This document shows positions 6,968 through 13,883 of a DNA stretch of 18,213 nucleotides, piece after piece (the first letter of the stretch is position 1; each line of letters starts with the position of its first letter). The notes below the pieces were generated by a model. That model saw only the letters and a program-made list of their open reading frames with translations, searched no databases and was not told the DNA's origin. The position numbers and the translations under genes are program-made. This stretch comes from Desulfurococcales archaeon (GTDB lineage Archaea > Thermoproteota > Thermoprotei_A > Sulfolobales > NBVN01). The DNA lies in the NCBI GenBank assembly GCA_023255965.1, contig JAGDWE010000012.1:1481-19693 (forward strand), written 5' to 3'.

Positions 6968-7957
6968 TTAACCCTTCTTAACGACCTCTTTAATAGCTTT
7001 AATTATCTTCTTGGCGTTAGGAAGTACCTCCCTCTCCAGCGGCGGGCTAAATGGTATAGGCACATTAGGGGTTGTAACCCTCTTTATAGGTGCATCTAAG
7101 TATCCGAAGCACTCATCAGCTACTAGCGCAGCTACCCATGACGCAAAACCAGCCCTATCATAGTCTTCATCTACGATTACTAACCTACCTGTCTTCTTAA
7201 CAGACTTGAATATGGTTTCCTTATCGAAAGGCACTAAGGTCCTCGGGTCTATAACTTCAACGCTAATTCCCTCCTTCCTCAACTCATCAGCTGCCTTAAG
7301 TGCCTCATGAACCATATACGCAACAGCAACCACCGTTACATCGCTCCCCTCGGCTTTAACATCAGCTACTCCGAAGGGTATGGTGTACGGTTCTTTAGGT
7401 ACCGGTCCCTTAATCCCGTAAAGTAACTTATGCTCAAAGAACATCTTAGGATTGTCATCCCTAATAGCACTTATAAGTAATCCCTTAGCATCATACGGCG
7501 TTGACGGCACTACGACCTTAAGACCTGGAACGTGCATGAAGATTGAGTACAAGACCTGCGAATGTTGAGCTGCTGCAGATACCCCACCACCTATCGTAGT
7601 TCTAATAGTTAGCGGTATCTTAATCTTACCTCCAAACATGTAACGCATTTTGGCTGCTTGATTATATATTTGATCCATACATACTCCAAAGAAGTCGACG
7701 AACATTAGCTCAACTACCGGCCTTAGACCTACAGCGGCAGCACCTACCCCAGCCCCTATGAATCCAGCTTCAGATATAGGCGTATCTATAACCCTATTCG
7801 GGCCGAACTTCTCAAGTAATCCCTTGGTTACGCCGAATATACCTCCATACACCCCTACGTCCTCGCCCATGACTATTACTGACGGATCCCTCTCCATCTC
7901 CTGCATTAACGCCTCATTCAATGCCTCTACGAATGTTAATTCCCTTACCTCGCTCAT
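6968..7957 (-). CDS. acoB: Dehydrogenase E1 component, beta subunit (acetoin dehydrogenase-like)
   Basis: This 329-residue subunit pairs with E1-alpha to form the thiamine-diphosphate enzyme that cleaves the substrate and acylates lipoyl-E2. The MGEDVGVYGGIFGVTKGL and DTPISEAGFIGAGVGAA stretches and the AAQHSQ motif are typical of E1-beta (transketolase-like pyrimidine-binding domain). The C-terminal transketolase domain covers roughly residues 200-325. The stretches RTTIGGGVSAAAQHSQ and VVVPSTPYDAKGLL are, from memory, closer to bacterial acetoin dehydrogenase AcoB than to pyruvate dehydrogenase PdhB. With acoX next door this favours an acetoin-type complex, although homologous complexes in Thermoplasma act on branched-chain 2-oxoacids. 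The start has a strong GAGGTGGG site 5 bases upstream and lies 9 bases after the E1-alpha stop. Confidence 0.92.
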   Translation of the reverse strand: MSEVRELTFVEALNEALMQEMERDPSVIVMGEDVGVYGGIFGVTKGLLEKFGPNRVIDTPISEAGFIGAGVGAAAVGLRPVVELMFVDFFGVCMDQIYNQAAKMRYMFGGKIKIPLTIRTTIGGGVSAAAQHSQVLYSIFMHVPGLKVVVPSTPYDAKGLLISAIRDDNPKMFFEHKLLYGIKGPVPKEPYTIPFGVADVKAEGSDVTVVAVAYMVHEALKAADELRKEGISVEVIDPRTLVPFDKETIFKSVKKTGRLVIVDEDYDRAGFASWVAALVADECFGYLDAPIKRVTTPNVPIPFSPPLEREVLPNAKKIIKAIKEVVKKG

Positions 7958-7966
7958 TATCCCACC

Positions 7967-8956
7967 TCAGTAGTAAGGATCTGTGAATACATCTGTATAC
8001 GCCTCACTAGGCTCTGGAAACGGGCTTTCCTCAGCGAATTTAACGGCTTCCTCAACCTCGCTTACAGCCTTAGTCCTAATCTGATTCAATAATTCCTCAG
8101 TAGCTACTCCCATCCTCATTAATTTATCCTTGAATATTAATATTGGATCCCTCTTCCTCCACTCCTCTATCTCCTCCCTACTCCTATACACCATTGGATC
8201 TCCCTCAAAGTGTCCATAATATCTATACGTCTTGCAGTCAAGGAGTGACGGGCCTTCGCCCCTCCTAGCCCTCTCAACAGCCGCTTTGGCTGCCTCATAA
8301 ACAGCTAATACGTCCTGGCCATCAACCGTAATGCTCGGTATCCCAAAGCCGATTGCCCTCTCAGCTACGGATTTAGCGGTCGATACTCTAGGTTGAAGAG
8401 CGGATGGAGTTAAACTCCTTAGTGATATAGCGTATTGATTATCCTCAACAACAAATATTACTGGCAACTTCCACACTGCAGCTAAATTAAGTGACTCAAG
8501 TACTGCGCCTTGATTCTGCGCACCATCACCGGCAAAGCAGACAACTACATTATCCGTGCCCTTATACTTTAAGGCAAGTGCTGCACCTATGGCTAGAGGG
8601 CCCCCAGCACCTACTATGCCGTTAGCTCCTAACATGCCTTTCTCGAAGTCAGCTATATGCATGGATCCACCCTTACCCTTACATGTGCCTGTCCTTCTTC
8701 CAAACAACTCAGCCATCATACCCCTAACGTCGACTCCCATAGCTATACAATGCCCGTGTCCACGATGCGTACTCGTTATGAAGTCGCCTCTCTTAAGATT
8801 CGCTATAACGCCTACTGCTACTGCCTCTTCACCAGCATATAGGTGGACGAATCCAGGTATTTTGCCCTGAGCGAAGAGCTCATGAACACGATCCTCAAAC
8901 GCTCTAATAAGGCACATTGTATAATACATGTTAATCATTTTATCGTGAGTTAACAT
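7967..8956 (-). CDS. acoA: Dehydrogenase E1 component, alpha subunit (acetoin/2-oxoacid type)
   Basis: The thiamine-diphosphate-binding subunit of E1. The cofactor/Mg motif starts at GDGAQN (about residues 143-148 from this start) and ends 26-30 residues later at VVEDNQYAIS. The HRGHGH segment and TGTCKGKGGSMHIAD are family hallmarks. I chose the ATG at 8954-8956, giving MLTHDKMINMYYTMCLIRAF, the usual E1-alpha N-terminus. The open frame continues upstream to a TTG at 8999-9001 (15 extra residues, 344 in all). However, the minus-strand TATA box at 9020-9030 predicts transcription starting near 9000, which would make that TTG start leaderless and unlikely. It is the first gene of the E1-alpha/E1-beta/AcoX/E2/E3/LplA operon. 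Confidence 0.92.
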   Translation of the reverse strand: MLTHDKMINMYYTMCLIRAFEDRVHELFAQGKIPGFVHLYAGEEAVAVGVIANLKRGDFITSTHRGHGHCIAMGVDVRGMMAELFGRRTGTCKGKGGSMHIADFEKGMLGANGIVGAGGPLAIGAALALKYKGTDNVVVCFAGDGAQNQGAVLESLNLAAVWKLPVIFVVEDNQYAISLRSLTPSALQPRVSTAKSVAERAIGFGIPSITVDGQDVLAVYEAAKAAVERARRGEGPSLLDCKTYRYYGHFEGDPMVYRSREEIEEWRKRDPILIFKDKLMRMGVATEELLNQIRTKAVSEVEEAVKFAEESPFPEPSEAYTDVFTDPYY

Positions 8957-9017
8957 ACTAAACCACGATATATTATCTGCATAATTATTAATAAATTTCA
9001 ATGTATTTTTACATCTT

Positions 9018-9032
9018 AAAAAAATATAAAGA
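9018..9032 (-). promoter_or_regulatory. TATA promoter of the dehydrogenase operon
   Basis: On the minus strand the sequence reads CTCTTTATATTTTTTTAAG, with the box TTTATATTTTT at 9020-9030. With archaeal spacing of about 25-27 bases this puts the transcription start near 9000, about 44 bases before the preferred E1-alpha ATG. It is the only strong promoter I see for the six-gene operon. Confidence 0.6.
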
Positions 9033-9061
9033 GTAGTTATAAGTTAATTGATGGATGATGC

Positions 9062-9084
9062 CGAATTAAGGGTCTATCAATTCG
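9062..9084. promoter_or_regulatory. Inverted repeat between divergent promoters
   Basis: CGAATT (9062-9067) and AATTCG (9079-9084) form a 6-base perfect inverted repeat with an 11-base spacer. It lies between the minus-strand promoter of the dehydrogenase operon and the plus-strand promoter of the small Lys/Glu gene. It could be an operator for either unit. The repeat is short and AT-rich, so chance is a real alternative. Confidence 0.25.
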
Positions 9085-9128
9085 TCAACATCAATAATAA
9101 AGTTGTTAGTTGGATATAGTTAGTAAAG

Positions 9129-9139
9129 TTTATAAATTT
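9129..9139 (+). promoter_or_regulatory. Strong BRE/TATA promoter for the Lys/Glu micro-gene
   Basis: AGTAAAG followed by TTTATAAATTT (9129-9139) is a near-ideal archaeal BRE plus TATA box. The expected transcription start is near 9160, giving a leader of about 12 bases that begins at the GGAGGA ribosome-binding site (9160-9165) before the ATG at 9172. It is one of the best promoter matches in the window. Confidence 0.7.
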
Positions 9140-9171
9140 CTCCATTTAATCCTCTCTTTGGAGGAACCTTA

Positions 9172-9237
9172 ATGAGCAAGAAGGAGGAGAAGAAGGAAGC
9201 CAAGAAGGAGGAGAAGAAGGCAGAAAAGAAGAAGTAG
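9172..9237 (+). CDS. 21-residue Lys/Glu-rich micro-protein (novel candidate)
   Basis: An ATG frame of 21 codons starts MSKKEEKKEA and consists only of Lys (11), Glu (6), Ala (2), Ser and Met. After MS the peptide is built from the octads KKEEKKEA and KKEEKKAE plus a final KKK. This i/i+4 Lys-Glu pattern is typical of stable single alpha-helices, with a net charge of about +5. The DNA shows the same 24-base tandem duplication (9178-9201 and 9202-9225, identical over the first 19 bases). Evidence that it is expressed is positional: a strong TATA box, GGAGGA 6 bases before the ATG, and a hairpin plus T6 terminator after the stop. I do not recognise a family. Possible roles are binding nucleic acid or ribosome/protein surfaces; alternatively the transcript acts as an RNA. 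Function is unknown. Confidence 0.6.
   Translation: MSKKEEKKEAKKEEKKAEKKK
9178..9225 (+). repeat. 24-bp tandem duplication inside the micro-gene
   Basis: Two adjacent 24-base units, 9178-9201 and 9202-9225, share the first 19 bases (AAGAAGGAGGAGAAGAAGG) and differ in the last five. Each encodes one Lys/Glu octad. The unit length keeps the frame, so the peptide may have grown by duplication. Confidence 0.7.
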
Positions 9238-9261
9238 TCTGAATGTGCTTCAACGTAAACC

Positions 9262-9300
9262 GCTGATTTAGTGACAATCAAAAGCTAAATTAACTTTTTT
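9262..9300 (+). terminator. Hairpin plus T-tract terminator of the micro-gene
   Basis: ATTTAG (9266-9271) pairs with CTAAAT (9285-9290) around a 13-base loop, with weak outer pairing that includes a G-T pair. TAAC and then six T residues (9295-9300) follow. A hairpin followed by a T-run fits an intrinsic terminator, and archaeal RNA polymerase stops at T-runs even without hairpins. It closes a transcript of roughly 140 bases starting near 9160. Confidence 0.55.
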
Positions 9301-9355
9301 CCTCATCACAATAACTAAAAAATTCTGCGAATTAATCTGAAATGGTATTTCAATA

Positions 9356-10261
9356 ATGACTTGTAGCATTCAAGGTAAGTTAGGTCGCTTAGATGTGGGT
9401 GACGAGCATCCAGTGAGGATTATGGCTATAGTTAATGTTTCACCTGAATCTTTCTATAAGGGTTCGGTAGTTACAGGGGTAAACGACCTGAAGAACTACG
9501 TAAGGAGGGTAATTGATGAGGGCTGTGATGTAATAGATGTGGGGGGTAGATCGACAGCGCCCTACTTAAGCACCGAAATACCTATCAGCGAGGAGGTAGA
9601 TAGAGTTTCTAGGGCTATTAAAATCATCAAGGACTTAACCGATATTCCTATCTCTGTAGACACCTTTAGAGCTGAAGTCGCTGAGGAGGCATTAAAGTTA
9701 GGGGCTGAGATAGTCAATGATGTCACTGGACTTAAAGGCGATTCGAAAATGATCGCCGTAATTAAGGACTACCAACCATCGTTAATAATCTGCGCAAGGG
9801 AGTTAAGGCCTCAACCTAGTAATGATCCTCTCGCTAGGGTTTTAAATGCCCTTAGAGAAAGCCTAGATATGTTGTTAAAAGCGGATTATGACTTGAGGAA
9901 AGTAGTTATAGACCCGTGTATTGGTTTCTTTAGGTATCAGAATATTCCATGGTATATTTGGGATTTGAAGATAATAGCTAGGCTTAATGAGCTGAGAAGC
10001 TTAGGTAGACCCATAGCCATAGGGATCTCGAGGAAGTCCTTTATAGGGGTCACAACTGGCCGTGAAAGACCTGAGGATAGGTTGTACGGCAGCCTTGCAT
10101 ATACAGTGATAGCTTTACTTCACGGAGTACATGTGATTAGAACGCATGATGTACTACCTACCAAGGATGTGGTTAATGCGATAACCAGTTTTAGGAATTA
10201 CCGCATTAATCTAAGGCTTCAATGCGTGGAGGACTCGTTACTAATGGAGGATGTCAGGTGA
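9356..10261 (+). CDS. folP: Dihydropteroate synthase (FolP-like)
   Basis: The 301-residue TIM-barrel enzyme joins a pterin diphosphate to an aminobenzoate-type acceptor in tetrahydrofolate or archaeal modified-folate synthesis. Visible family landmarks are IMAIVNVSPESF (residues 22-33, N27), DVGGRSTAPY (61-70), ISVDTF (99-104), IVNDVTG (119-125), DPCIGF (186-191), GISRKSFIG (223-231, K227) and IRTHDV (261-266, R262 and H264). The loop after the fifth strand reads ICARELRPQ instead of the bacterial HMQG-type segment, as in archaeal members, so the acceptor may differ from p-aminobenzoate. The ATG at 9356 has no clear SD, and a TATA-like CTAAAAAATT lies about 35 bases upstream, suggesting a very short leader. 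The stop codon sits inside an 8-base-pair hairpin (10248-10275). No other folate gene is nearby. Confidence 0.85.
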   Translation: MTCSIQGKLGRLDVGDEHPVRIMAIVNVSPESFYKGSVVTGVNDLKNYVRRVIDEGCDVIDVGGRSTAPYLSTEIPISEEVDRVSRAIKIIKDLTDIPISVDTFRAEVAEEALKLGAEIVNDVTGLKGDSKMIAVIKDYQPSLIICARELRPQPSNDPLARVLNALRESLDMLLKADYDLRKVVIDPCIGFFRYQNIPWYIWDLKIIARLNELRSLGRPIAIGISRKSFIGVTTGRERPEDRLYGSLAYTVIALLHGVHVIRTHDVLPTKDVVNAITSFRNYRINLRLQCVEDSLLMEDVR

Positions 10262-10275
10262 TGTTAGGACATCCT
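10248..10275 (+). terminator. Hairpin spanning the folP stop codon
   Basis: AGGATGTC (10248-10255) and GACATCCT (10268-10275) pair perfectly over 8 bases around a 12-base loop that contains the TGA stop (10259-10261). No T-run follows directly, so it could be an mRNA 3'-end stabiliser or a pause site rather than a classical terminator. Confidence 0.4.
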
Positions 10276-10292
10276 ACTAACTCGAACTAGAT

Positions 10293-10311
10293 GAAAAAAG
10301 TTTATTATATA
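10293..10311 (+). promoter_or_regulatory. BRE/TATA promoter of the rpo7 ribosomal cluster
   Basis: GAAAAAAG (10293-10300) followed by TTTATTATATA (10301-10311) is a good archaeal BRE plus TATA box. Transcription should start near 10331, about 11 bases before the GTG start of rpo7, and could serve the whole plus-strand cluster to uS15. Confidence 0.65.
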
Positions 10312-10341
10312 TCGCCTTACTTCCTCGTAGGGGTATGGTGA

Positions 10342-10866
10342 GTGTTTAGATTATGGAAAGTGAAGGACTTTGTTAGAATACCTCCTGATAGATTTGGGGA
10401 GCCCCTGGAGGTCGTTGCTAGAGAGGAATTAAAGAAGAGGTATGAAGGTAAGGTGGATAGCACCTTAGGTCTAATTATAGCCGTCCTAGATATAGATGTT
10501 AATCCTGAGGGTATATTAATACAGGGCGATGGGGCTACGTACCATGATGTACTAGTGGATCTACTAACTTACTATCCAATATTGAACGAAGTTACCTTAG
10601 GGGAGGTGGTAGATGTTAAGAAGATAGGTATGTATGTAAATATAGGCCCTTTAGATGCCTTTGTGCATATATCTCAAATAACCGACGATAAGATGGTTTA
10701 CGATGAATTACGTGATCTCTTAGTTGGCGAGGAAACAAAGAAGGTATTTAAGAGGGGAGATGTAGTCAGAGGTAGGATAGTGAGCGTCAGCATGAATCCG
10801 CCAACATCCATTAAAGTATCTATGACGTTAAGGCAACCGTACTTAGGTAAGGTTGAGGCGATGTAG
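10342..10866 (+). CDS. rpo7: RNA polymerase subunit Rpo7 (RpoE')
   Basis: The 174-residue protein forms, with Rpo4, the stalk of archaeal RNA polymerase that helps open promoters and binds emerging RNA. The N-terminal half (about 1-80) begins MFRLWKVKDFVRIPP, the usual Rpo7 tip domain. The C-terminal half (about 82-170) is an S1/OB RNA-binding domain with GEVVDVKKIGMYVNIGPLDA and FVHISQI. The start codon is GTG; an ATG 7 bases upstream is out of frame and stops at once. A TATA box at 10301-10311 makes the leader short. The spt4 gene follows after 3 bases, a pairing common in archaea. Confidence 0.95.
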   Translation: MFRLWKVKDFVRIPPDRFGEPLEVVAREELKKRYEGKVDSTLGLIIAVLDIDVNPEGILIQGDGATYHDVLVDLLTYYPILNEVTLGEVVDVKKIGMYVNIGPLDAFVHISQITDDKMVYDELRDLLVGEETKKVFKRGDVVRGRIVSVSMNPPTSIKVSMTLRQPYLGKVEAM

Positions 10867-10869
10867 TAT

Positions 10870-11082
10870 ATGTCGGCTAGGAGTAAGAAGCCATTTAAGG
10901 CGTGCACCAAATGTAAACTTCTCGTACTGCCTGAGGAGGAAAGATGTCCTAATTGTGGTTCCACAACATTTACTGAGGAATGGAATGGCATTGCAATCAT
11001 ATTGGATCCAGATAGGTCGGAGGTAGCTAAGATATTAGGGATAACTAAGCCAGGTAAGTATGCGATAAAGATTGAAAGCTAA
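10870..11082 (+). CDS. spt4: Transcription elongation factor Spt4 (RpoE'')
   Basis: The 70-residue zinc-binding partner of Spt5 binds the RNA polymerase clamp and promotes elongation. Four cysteines, C12 and C15 (CTKC) and C26 and C29 (CPNC), form the zinc site. They are followed by EEWNGIAIILDPDRSEVAKI and, at the C-terminus, GKYAIKI, all typical of archaeal Spt4. The length matches the family. The gene begins 3 bases after rpo7 and is evidently co-transcribed with it. Confidence 0.95.
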   Translation: MSARSKKPFKACTKCKLLVLPEEERCPNCGSTTFTEEWNGIAIILDPDRSEVAKILGITKPGKYAIKIES

Positions 11083-11127
11083 AAATTTAACTTAGTTGGT
11101 GTAAAAGGTAGGGAAGGTGTATGGCAT

Positions 11128-11454
11128 ATGGCTGTGAAGCCTGAGAGCAGGAAACTAATTAAGCTAAGCGGAAATGTATACGTTGAAGTCGTTAAGGAGA
11201 GATATAATAGCCTCGTTAAGAGGGTTGAATTAACATGTATTATTAATCATATAGGTGTTGGTACTCCGTCCAGGCGTGAAATACGTGAGCTCCTTTCAAG
11301 GGAGTATGGTAAGCCTATAGAGAACATTTATATAAGGGAGATAAAGACCGAGTGGGGCATGGGTAGATCCTTAGTGAGAGCAAATATCTACGATAGCGCT
11401 GAAAGGGCCTCCATATTTGAGCCTGAGTATATAATTAGGAGGGATAGCACGTAG
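11128..11454 (+). CDS. rps24e: Small ribosomal subunit protein eS24
   Basis: The 108-residue protein of the 30S subunit is recognised by GVGTPSRREIRELLSREYGK followed by VIYI-like ENIYIREIKTEWG, a conserved core of archaeal/eukaryotic eS24. The ATG at 11128 is preceded by GGGAAGGTG about 7-12 bases upstream. Another ATG, 7 bases earlier, is out of frame. The gap after spt4 is 45 bases, and the eS31 gene follows 9 bases after its stop. Confidence 0.94.
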   Translation: MAVKPESRKLIKLSGNVYVEVVKERYNSLVKRVELTCIINHIGVGTPSRREIRELLSREYGKPIENIYIREIKTEWGMGRSLVRANIYDSAERASIFEPEYIIRRDST

Positions 11455-11463
11455 GTGTCAGTA

Positions 11464-11634
11464 ATGGCCGAAATACATAAGCTATATGAGTATGACTATA
11501 GGTCCGGGAAGATATTACTTAAGAATAAGAAGTGCCCTAGATGCGGTTCAATAATGGCGCTTCATAAGGAGCCGATCGCTCGATGGCATTGTGGTAAATG
11601 TAATTATGTTGAATTTATTACGCAGAAGCGTTAG
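11464..11634 (+). CDS. rps27ae: Small ribosomal subunit protein eS31 (S27ae)
   Basis: A 56-residue zinc-ribbon protein starting MAEIHKLYEYDYRSGKILLK. The zinc ligands are C24 and C27 (CPRC) and C43 and C46 (CGKC), with the typical WHCGKCNYVEF stretch near the end. The archaeal protein corresponds to the ribosomal part of the eukaryotic ubiquitin-S27a fusion, without ubiquitin. It lies between eS24 (9 bases) and kae1 (5 bases) in the same operon; eS24-eS31-kae1 is a common archaeal order. Confidence 0.95.
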   Translation: MAEIHKLYEYDYRSGKILLKNKKCPRCGSIMALHKEPIARWHCGKCNYVEFITQKR

Positions 11635-11639
11635 TAGCT

Positions 11640-12641
11640 ATGATAGCGTTAGGTATTGAGTCGACGGCACATACCTTTGGGGTAGGTATTGTAGAGGATA
11701 AACCCCCCTATATAAGGGCAGATGAAAGAGTGAGTTACGTACCATCTAAGGGAGGAATACACCCTAAGGAGGCAGCTACATTCTTCCTGAACAACTCATT
11801 AAGGGTCTTAAATAATGCATTAAGTGAGGCGAATTTAAGTATCAAGGACGTGGACTGCATAGCTGTTGCTCTAGGCCCTGGGTTAGGACCCTGTCTAAGG
11901 GTGGGTGCGACCTTAGCTAGGGCTTTAGCGACTTACTTCAACAAGCCGTTAGTTCCAGTCAATCATGCTGTAGCACATGTTGAGATAGGTAAGTTATTAA
12001 CTGGATTAAAGGATCCATTGATTGTTTATTTATCTGGCGGTAATACCATGATACTAGCTTTCTCTGATGGCAGGTATAGGGTCTTCGGGGAAACTTTAGA
12101 CATAGCGTTAGGGAATTTCATGGACGCGTTCGTTAGGGAACTAGGTTTAGCACCCCCCTACATAGTTGATGGAAAGCATAAGCTTGACTATTGCGCAGAT
12201 GAAGGAAGCGAATTCCTCGAATTACCTTATATAGTTAAGGGGCAAGACGTCTCATTCTCAGGGTTATTTACGGCAGCCATTAAGGCCTTTAGGAGCGGGA
12301 AGTATAGATTGCAGGATATATGTTACTCCGTTAGGGAGATAGCATATAGCTCTATAGTAGAGGTCAGCGAACGTGGGTTGATACATACCAAGAAGTTAGA
12401 ATTACTGGTAGTTGGTGGCGTGGCCGCTAGTAAGGCATTGCAGGAGAAATTCGCTGTGATTAGTAGGTTAAGGAGGGTAAAATTAGGCATTGTACCCCCC
12501 AATTATGCTGTCGATAATGGAGTCATGATTGCTTGGACTGGGCTGCTTACATTTAAGTCGGGTATCACTATTGAGCCGGAGAAGTCATATGTTCGACAGA
12601 GATGGAGGATAGATAGCGTTGATATACCATGGTTAAGTTAG
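11640..12641 (+). CDS. kae1: KEOPS complex tRNA threonylcarbamoyltransferase Kae1
   Basis: The 333-residue ASKHA-fold enzyme transfers the threonylcarbamoyl group to A37 of ANN-decoding tRNAs (t6A). The metal-binding histidines are H109 and H113 in VNHAVAHVEI. Nucleotide-binding landmarks are GIESTAHTFGVGI (residues 5-17), ALGPGLGPCLRVG (77-89), YLSGGNTMIL (130-139), VVGGVAASKAL, and YAVDNGVMIAWTG near the end. The length matches archaeal Kae1. Its stop overlaps the bud32 start by 13 bases, so the two KEOPS partners are translationally coupled. In some archaea they are fused into one protein; here they are separate. Pcc1 and Cgi121 are not in the window. Confidence 0.96.
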   Translation: MIALGIESTAHTFGVGIVEDKPPYIRADERVSYVPSKGGIHPKEAATFFLNNSLRVLNNALSEANLSIKDVDCIAVALGPGLGPCLRVGATLARALATYFNKPLVPVNHAVAHVEIGKLLTGLKDPLIVYLSGGNTMILAFSDGRYRVFGETLDIALGNFMDAFVRELGLAPPYIVDGKHKLDYCADEGSEFLELPYIVKGQDVSFSGLFTAAIKAFRSGKYRLQDICYSVREIAYSSIVEVSERGLIHTKKLELLVVGGVAASKALQEKFAVISRLRRVKLGIVPPNYAVDNGVMIAWTGLLTFKSGITIEPEKSYVRQRWRIDSVDIPWLS

Positions 12642-13291
12642 AGCTATTATCTTCTGGTGCTGAGGCCTATCTATATAAGGGTGAGTTCCTCGGCTATGAC
12701 GTAGTTATTAAACATAGAGTGCCTAAGCCGTATAGGGATCCAAGGCTCGACAAGTTAATACGGAGTGAGAGGACGTTGGTGGAAGCAAAGAGCATGCTAT
12801 TAGCTTTAAGTATGGGAGTTAAAGTACCTGCTATACTTTACGTGGATTTAGATAGCGCCTCAATTATTATGGAGTACATAGACGGCATACTACTGAGGGA
12901 CTGGCTTCCTGAGATTGGTGAGGAGCTACGATATCGGTACTTAGAGACCCTCGGCAATTACGTCGGAAGGCTCCATATGAATGACCTAACGCACGGTGAT
13001 CTAACTACATCAAATGTTATGGTGGCACGAGACGGCGAGCTTTACATCATAGACTTCGGCCTAGCTAGGATTTCCGAAGATATCGAGGATAAAGCGGTGG
13101 ATATACACCTAATGATTAGATCGCTAGAGAGCACTCATTATAGGCTGGCTAGGAAGTTGTTAGAACCTTTTCTTAAGGGATATGAAGATATCGTAGGTAG
13201 TGATCACTTAGGCAAAGTCCTGAGTAAGGTTAAGGAAATAAGGCTTAGAGGTAGGTATATAGAGGAGAGGAGAACCAGGAGAGACGTATGA
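12629..13291 (+). CDS. bud32: KEOPS complex kinase/ATPase Bud32
   Basis: This 220-residue small RIO-like atypical kinase acts as an ATPase within KEOPS and supports t6A formation by Kae1. Kinase landmarks are the ATP-binding lysine K28 (VVIKHR), the helix-C glutamate E53, the hinge region IIMEYIDG (79-86), the catalytic loop HGDLTTSNV (122-130, D124 and N129) and DFGLA (142-146). The P-loop is the minimal SSGAEAYLY form typical of Bud32. The C-terminus is basic (RGRYIEERRTRRDV), as expected for tRNA contact. It overlaps kae1 by 13 bases and the rdgB-like gene by 4 (ATGA). Confidence 0.95.
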   Translation: MVKLELLSSGAEAYLYKGEFLGYDVVIKHRVPKPYRDPRLDKLIRSERTLVEAKSMLLALSMGVKVPAILYVDLDSASIIMEYIDGILLRDWLPEIGEELRYRYLETLGNYVGRLHMNDLTHGDLTTSNVMVARDGELYIIDFGLARISEDIEDKAVDIHLMIRSLESTHYRLARKLLEPFLKGYEDIVGSDHLGKVLSKVKEIRLRGRYIEERRTRRDV

Positions 13292-13848
13292 GTGCTCTAT
13301 ACGTAGTTACTTCAAATTACAGTAAATTCAATGAATTGAAGTCCATTGCCTCTAAATACGGTGTTAATATTGAGATGCTTGATGTACCCAAATTCGAGAT
13401 CCAGCACGATGATTTAGAGGCAATAGCGTCATATGCGGCATTAGCTGCTGCATTAATAGCTCGTAAGCCATTAATCGTTGAGGACTCCGGACTATTTATT
13501 GAGTCCTTAAATGGGTTCCCGGGAGCCCTAAGTTCTTACGTATATAAGAAAATCGGCATCGCCGGTATACTTAAGGTATTAGAGGGCTTAAGTAATAGGA
13601 GGGCTTACTTTAAGTCCGTGATAGCATATGCATCTATAGATTACAATATTAAGTTATTTACAGGAGTAGTTTACGGTAGGATATCAGAGAAAGCGCGGGG
13701 TAGTAATGGCTTCGGATTTGACCCGATATTCATACCAGATGGCGATACCAGGACGTTCGCGGAGATGGAGTTAGAGGATAAAAATAGGTTATCACATAGA
13801 GGGGCAGCCTTTAGGAAATTCCTTGAATGGTTCATCAATAGTTTTTAA
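13288..13848 (+). CDS. rdgB: XTP/dITP diphosphatase (RdgB/HAM1 family)
   Basis: The 186-residue enzyme hydrolyses dITP, ITP and XTP to monophosphates, keeping deaminated purines out of nucleic acids. Family motifs are VTSNYSKFNELK (7-18), VEDSGLFIESLNGFPG (64-79, with E65 and D66), GSNGFGFDPIF in the middle and LSHRGAAFRKF near the end. The gene starts on the overlapping ATGA of bud32 and belongs to the same operon. The pairing of base-pool cleaning with the tRNA-modification genes is probably co-expression rather than a shared pathway. Confidence 0.94.
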   Translation: MSALYVVTSNYSKFNELKSIASKYGVNIEMLDVPKFEIQHDDLEAIASYAALAAALIARKPLIVEDSGLFIESLNGFPGALSSYVYKKIGIAGILKVLEGLSNRRAYFKSVIAYASIDYNIKLFTGVVYGRISEKARGSNGFGFDPIFIPDGDTRTFAEMELEDKNRLSHRGAAFRKFLEWFINSF

Positions 13849-13883
13849 GCTGAATATGACACGTATCAATTAGGTTGGTATAT

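Noticed and set aside
8556..8870. Plus-strand open frame opposite E1-alpha (104 codons)
   Set aside because: Antisense shadow of a strongly conserved gene, with a Pro-rich translation typical of such frames.
9053..9110. GATGATGCCGAATT as a second C/D box sRNA
   Set aside because: The C box would be ATGATGC, and no CTGA D box lies at a suitable distance; the region is better explained as a divergent promoter spacer.
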